Positions 29,101 through 32,523 of a stretch of 32,523 nucleotides of DNA are shown piece after piece. Position 1 is the first letter of the stretch. Each line of letters begins with the position of its first letter. The notes under the pieces are model-generated. The model was not told where the DNA came from, searched no databases, and saw only the letters and a list, made by a program, of their open reading frames with translations. The position numbers were made by a program, and so were the translations under genes. This DNA comes from Oscillospiraceae bacterium (GTDB lineage: Bacteria; Bacillota; Clostridia; Oscillospirales; Acutalibacteraceae), in assembly GCA_022508785.1 (NCBI GenBank), contig JAFLUN010000005.1:1-32523 (forward strand), written 5' to 3'.

Positions 29101-29372
29101 CCGATTCCGGGAACTATAGCATCAGGGCGCTCGTAACGGAGAATTTTTGCGATATATTCAAGAGTTAACGGCTCCATATAAACCTTATCAGCAATTGAAG
29201 TGTCTGTCATAATCGTTGCAGGGTTTGAGTTGCAAAGAATTACCTCGTAACCTTCTTCTTTAAGCGCAAGGCAAGCCTGAGTGCCTGCATAGTCAAATTC
29301 GGCGGCCTGTCCGATTACTATGGGGCCTGAGCCGATAATCAATACCTTTTTTACATCTGTTCTTTTAGCCAT
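26199..29372 (-). CDS. carB: Carbamoyl-phosphate synthase large subunit
   Basis: Duplicated ATP-grasp halves ([26 protein letters not shown] and [26 protein letters not shown]); ATG at 29372 preceded by GGAGGAC. Confidence 0.97.
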   Translation of the reverse strand: [1057 protein letters not shown]

Positions 29373-29392
29373 TGTTTTGTCCTCCATATATA

Positions 29393-30592
29393 TTAAAATA
29401 ATTTATAAACTGTTTTACCTTGGCAAACTGTCAGCAAACATTTTCCGTAAACCTCTGTGTTTTCAAAGGGAGTTGATTTTCCTTTTGAAAGAAATTCACT
29501 CGGGTTTATAACTGTTTTTTCGTTAAGATTCCAGACCGTACAGTCGTCTCCAAGGGGTATATCAAATCTTTTTCGGGGATTTACCGCCATAAGCTCAACT
29601 GCTTTTTTAAGAGATATAATATTTTTCTTAACAAGGTGTGTGTAGATGAGCTGAAATGCGGATTCAATTCCGACTATTCCGAAAGAGCTGTCACGAAGAC
29701 CCTTAGATTTTTCCTCATCACTGTGGGGAGCGTGGTCTGTCGCTATCATGTCGATAGTTCCGTCTTTTATCCCCTCAATTAAAGCCGCTCTGTCCTCAAG
29801 TGAGCGCAACGGTGGGTTCATCTTAAATTTTCCGTCTTCCTGCAAATCTTCATCAGTTAAAATCAAATAATGAGGAGCTGTTTCGCAGGTTACATTTACA
29901 CCCTCTGCCTTGGCTTTCCTTATAAGCTCAACGCTTTCTTTGCAGGAAATGTGGCAAACGTGATAGGCACATCCTGTTTCTTTAGCAAGTCGCAAATCAC
30001 GCTCAATGGGTTTCCATTCGCTTTCCGAGCAGATTCCCTTATGTCCGTGCGCTTTAGCGTAAACTCCGTCGTGGATATAACCGCCGTGAAGAAGTGAATT
30101 GTCCTCACAGTGAGCAACAATAATTTTGCCGAGAGCCTTTGCCCTAAGCATAGCTTCACGCATCATTTCTTCATTTTGAACTCCCTTTCCGTCATCTGAA
30201 AACGCTATAACGCTACTTGCCATAGTGAACATATCGGAAAGCTCTTCACCATTTTGCCCTACCGTAATTGAGCCGTAAGGGTAAACGTTGATAACAGCAT
30301 CATTTTTTATAATGTTTAGCTGTTCGTCTAAATGCTCGGCACTGTCGGGAACGGGATTTAAATTTGGCATTGTACAAACCGCGGTATATCCGCCATGTGC
30401 AGATGCCAATGAGCCAGATTTTATGGTTTCTTTATAAGAAAAACCCGGCTCACGAAAATGCACATGCACATCGCAAAAGCCGGGAAAAACAACACAATTT
30501 TCAAAATCCAAATCGGCAAAATCACCGTTACAAAGTACAGCGTCCGAGAGTTTATCAATACAAATTGTCTTTAATTTAGAATACTGTTGCAC
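29393..30592 (-). CDS. pyrC: Dihydroorotase
   Basis: PGFCDVHVHFREPG, KMNPPLRS, ATDHAPHSDEEK; GTG start at 30592 with AGGAGGG. Confidence 0.96.
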   Translation of the reverse strand: MQQYSKLKTICIDKLSDAVLCNGDFADLDFENCVVFPGFCDVHVHFREPGFSYKETIKSGSLASAHGGYTAVCTMPNLNPVPDSAEHLDEQLNIIKNDAVINVYPYGSITVGQNGEELSDMFTMASSVIAFSDDGKGVQNEEMMREAMLRAKALGKIIVAHCEDNSLLHGGYIHDGVYAKAHGHKGICSESEWKPIERDLRLAKETGCAYHVCHISCKESVELIRKAKAEGVNVTCETAPHYLILTDEDLQEDGKFKMNPPLRSLEDRAALIEGIKDGTIDMIATDHAPHSDEEKSKGLRDSSFGIVGIESAFQLIYTHLVKKNIISLKKAVELMAVNPRKRFDIPLGDDCTVWNLNEKTVINPSEFLSKGKSTPFENTEVYGKCLLTVCQGKTVYKLF

Positions 30593-30605
30593 TGTGAACC
30601 CTCCT

Positions 30606-30642
30606 ATAAAAAATACCTTACCGACACACAGCCGATAAGGTA
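30606..30642 (-). terminator. Attenuator-like intrinsic terminator in the pyrC leader
   Basis: UACCUUAUCGGC-UGUGUG-UCGGUAAGGUA followed by UUUUUU, immediately upstream of AGGAGGG and the pyrC GTG. Confidence 0.8.
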
Positions 30643-30740
30643 CAAGCTACACAAACATAACCAATGTGTAAACACAATGGGTGCTTCTATACTCAATCTT
30701 GTCGACATCACTGTATCGAATTAAAGATTTGATTTAAGAA

Positions 30741-30769
30741 ATTATATCATTTTGGCAGAATGCTGTCAA
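30741..30769 (-). promoter_or_regulatory. Consensus sigma-A promoter of the pyrimidine operon (TTGACA-N17-TATAAT)
   Basis: Minus strand TTGACA 30764-30769, 17-nt spacer, TATAAT 30741-30746. Confidence 0.85.
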
Positions 30770-30797
30770 CATATAAAAACAAATATTTTTAAAAAAT

Positions 30798-32099
30798 TTA
30801 TCTGATAATTTTATATATCAGCGGCTTAGGCTCAGGTTTTTTGGAAGAAACCGTTATTGAAGAATTATACATTTTTACAGCATCATTGAAATCTGCATTG
30901 TTATTCGTTAAAAGAGTTGCGATTTTTTCGCCTTTTCTAATTTCATCGCCCGTCTTTTTATAAATCAAAATACCTGCTGAAAAATCAATGCTGTCTTCTT
31001 TTGAGGCTCTTCCTGCGCCTAAAATAACACTTGTAAGACCGATTTTTTCCGTGTCCATTGAAGCAATATAGCCGTCAGTTTCAGCCACTATATCACGGGA
31101 AAATTCAGCTTTCCTGAAAAGGTCTGTATTATCAATATATTTGGTGTCACCACCCTGAGCTGAAATCCATTCTTTCATTTTCAGGAAGGCTTTTCCGCTA
31201 ATAAGCGTATCGTTTACCATTTTTAAGGCATCGTCATAAGATATTGAATAAACAAGAGAAATCATTTCAGATGCAAGTGATACGCAAACCTCTTTTAAAT
31301 CGTTGTCCAATTCACCTTTAAGAACCTTCACAGCCTCAATAACTTCAAGGGAATTACCGATTGCCGAGCCTAAAGGTCTGTCCATATCAGTAATGAGAGC
31401 CGCTATATTTCTGCCGCAGCCCTTTCCGATTTTTACCATTTCCCTTGCAAGAATTTCTGCATCTTCAAGAGTTTTCATAAAAGCGCCGCTGCCGCATTTA
31501 ACGTCAAGAACAATATTGTGTGAGCCTGCGGCAATTTTTTTGCTCATAATGCTTGACACAATAAGCGGAATACTGTCAACTGTTGCGGTAACATCTCGCA
31601 AGGCGTAAAGCTTTTTGTCGGCAGGTGTTAAATTCCCGCTTTGACCGATAATTGCCATGCCGACCTTTTCAATTTGTGAAATAAACTCTTCTTGAGACAG
31701 AGTAGTTTTATAGCCCGGAATAGACTCTAATTTGTCAACAGTTCCGCCCGTATGCCCAAGACCTCTGCCGGACATTTTTGTAAGCTTTCCGCCCAAAGCG
31801 GCTACAATGGGAGCTACAATAAGGCTTGTTTTGTCGCCTACTCCCCCGGTTGAATGTTTGTCGGCAGAAAGATTTCCAAACATTGATAAATCCACCGTAT
31901 CGCCTGATTTTGCCATGGCTTCGGTCAAAATTACGGTCTCTTTTTCCGTCATACCCTTAAAATATACAGCCATGCAAAAGGCAGAAGCCTGATAATCGGG
32001 AATTGAGCCTTCGGTATAACCTTTTACAAAAAAGTTTATTTCCCTTTCGTTCAGTTCCTCGCCGTTTCTTTTTTTCTCAATTATATCGTACATTCTCAT
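30798..32099 (-). CDS. pdp: Pyrimidine-nucleoside phosphorylase
   Basis: LSADKHSTGGVGDKTSLIVAP, MSGRGLGHTGGTVDKLESIPG, DVKCGSGAFMKT. Confidence 0.94.
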   Translation of the reverse strand: MRMYDIIEKKRNGEELNEREINFFVKGYTEGSIPDYQASAFCMAVYFKGMTEKETVILTEAMAKSGDTVDLSMFGNLSADKHSTGGVGDKTSLIVAPIVAALGGKLTKMSGRGLGHTGGTVDKLESIPGYKTTLSQEEFISQIEKVGMAIIGQSGNLTPADKKLYALRDVTATVDSIPLIVSSIMSKKIAAGSHNIVLDVKCGSGAFMKTLEDAEILAREMVKIGKGCGRNIAALITDMDRPLGSAIGNSLEVIEAVKVLKGELDNDLKEVCVSLASEMISLVYSISYDDALKMVNDTLISGKAFLKMKEWISAQGGDTKYIDNTDLFRKAEFSRDIVAETDGYIASMDTEKIGLTSVILGAGRASKEDSIDFSAGILIYKKTGDEIRKGEKIATLLTNNNADFNDAVKMYNSSITVSSKKPEPKPLIYKIIR

Positions 32100-32110
32100 A
32101 ACAACACGCC

Positions 32111-32518
32111 TTATTTAATATGTTTAGGATTAAATGAAAACGGCAGAATATCCGAAAGCTTGTATTCGGTAAAGCTGTTTGCGCCGTTTACAACCAATAT
32201 TACAAAACCATCTTCGCAAAACTCAGCCATAACCTGACGGCAAACACCGCACGGCGGAAATTCACCTGAGATTTCGCCGTTTTTACCGCCTGCAACGGCA
32301 ATTTTTACGAATTTCCTTTCACCCTCGCTAACTGCTTTAAATATCGCTGTACGCTCAGCGCAAACGGTCGGTGAATAGGAAGCGTTCTCAATATTGCAAC
32401 CCGTATATACTTTACCAGATTGTGTAAGCAACGCGGCGCCTACACGGTAATTTGAATACGGCACATATGCATTATCCATTGCATTGATCGCAAGAGCGAC
32501 AAGCTTTTCATTTGTCAT
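32111..32518 (-). CDS. cdd: Cytidine deaminase
   Basis: AYVPYSNYRVGAALLT, NIENASYSPTVCAERTAIFKA, PPCGVCRQVMAEF. Confidence 0.96.
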   Translation of the reverse strand: MTNEKLVALAINAMDNAYVPYSNYRVGAALLTQSGKVYTGCNIENASYSPTVCAERTAIFKAVSEGERKFVKIAVAGGKNGEISGEFPPCGVCRQVMAEFCEDGFVILVVNGANSFTEYKLSDILPFSFNPKHIK

Positions 32519-32523
32519 AAAAT

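Noticed and set aside
30593-30740. PyrR-binding anti-antiterminator in the pyrC leader
   Set aside because: The usual PyrR loop consensus was not recognisable and no pyrR is in the window; left as an unassigned attenuator.
1-32523. CRISPR array, prophage, defence island or complete insertion sequence
   Set aside because: No spaced direct repeats, integrase, transposase or defence-domain ORFs were found; all long ORFs are assigned to core functions.

Overview
The window reads as core chromosome of a spore-forming Clostridia-type Firmicute (SpoIIIA genes, low-GC codon usage, AGGAGG ribosome sites, consensus sigma-A promoters; taxon is inferred). From left to right: spoIIIAB and spoIIIAA (-); a large YfhO-family membrane protein (+); uvrA and uvrB (-) behind a promoter with a LexA-like SOS box; a ten-gene de novo purine operon (-) in the order purE-purC-purF-like-purM-FNT channel-purN-purO-AICAR transformylase-purD-purL; a de novo pyrimidine operon (-) in the order pyrC-carB-pyrK-pyrD-pyrF-pyrE-pyrB-pyrI; and the salvage genes pdp and cdd (-). 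The most interesting points are: (1) the purine operon is headed by what reads as a ZTP (pfl-motif) riboswitch with its own intrinsic terminator; (2) a small formate/nitrite-transporter-family channel is translationally embedded between purM and purN, suggesting a ZTP-sensed formate supply circuit for the two formyl-transfer steps; (3) the PurF homologue lacks every canonical glutaminase catalytic residue; (4) PurH is replaced by an archaeal-type PurO plus a stand-alone, ATIC-like AICAR transformylase; (5) a 67-bp perfect-armed, cloverleaf-like element sits in the purE leader between promoter and riboswitch; (6) the pyrimidine operon has a perfect consensus promoter and an attenuator-like leader without a recognisable PyrR site. 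No CRISPR, rRNA, tRNA or complete IS was seen. All family calls come from reading motifs in the translations; no database search was run.
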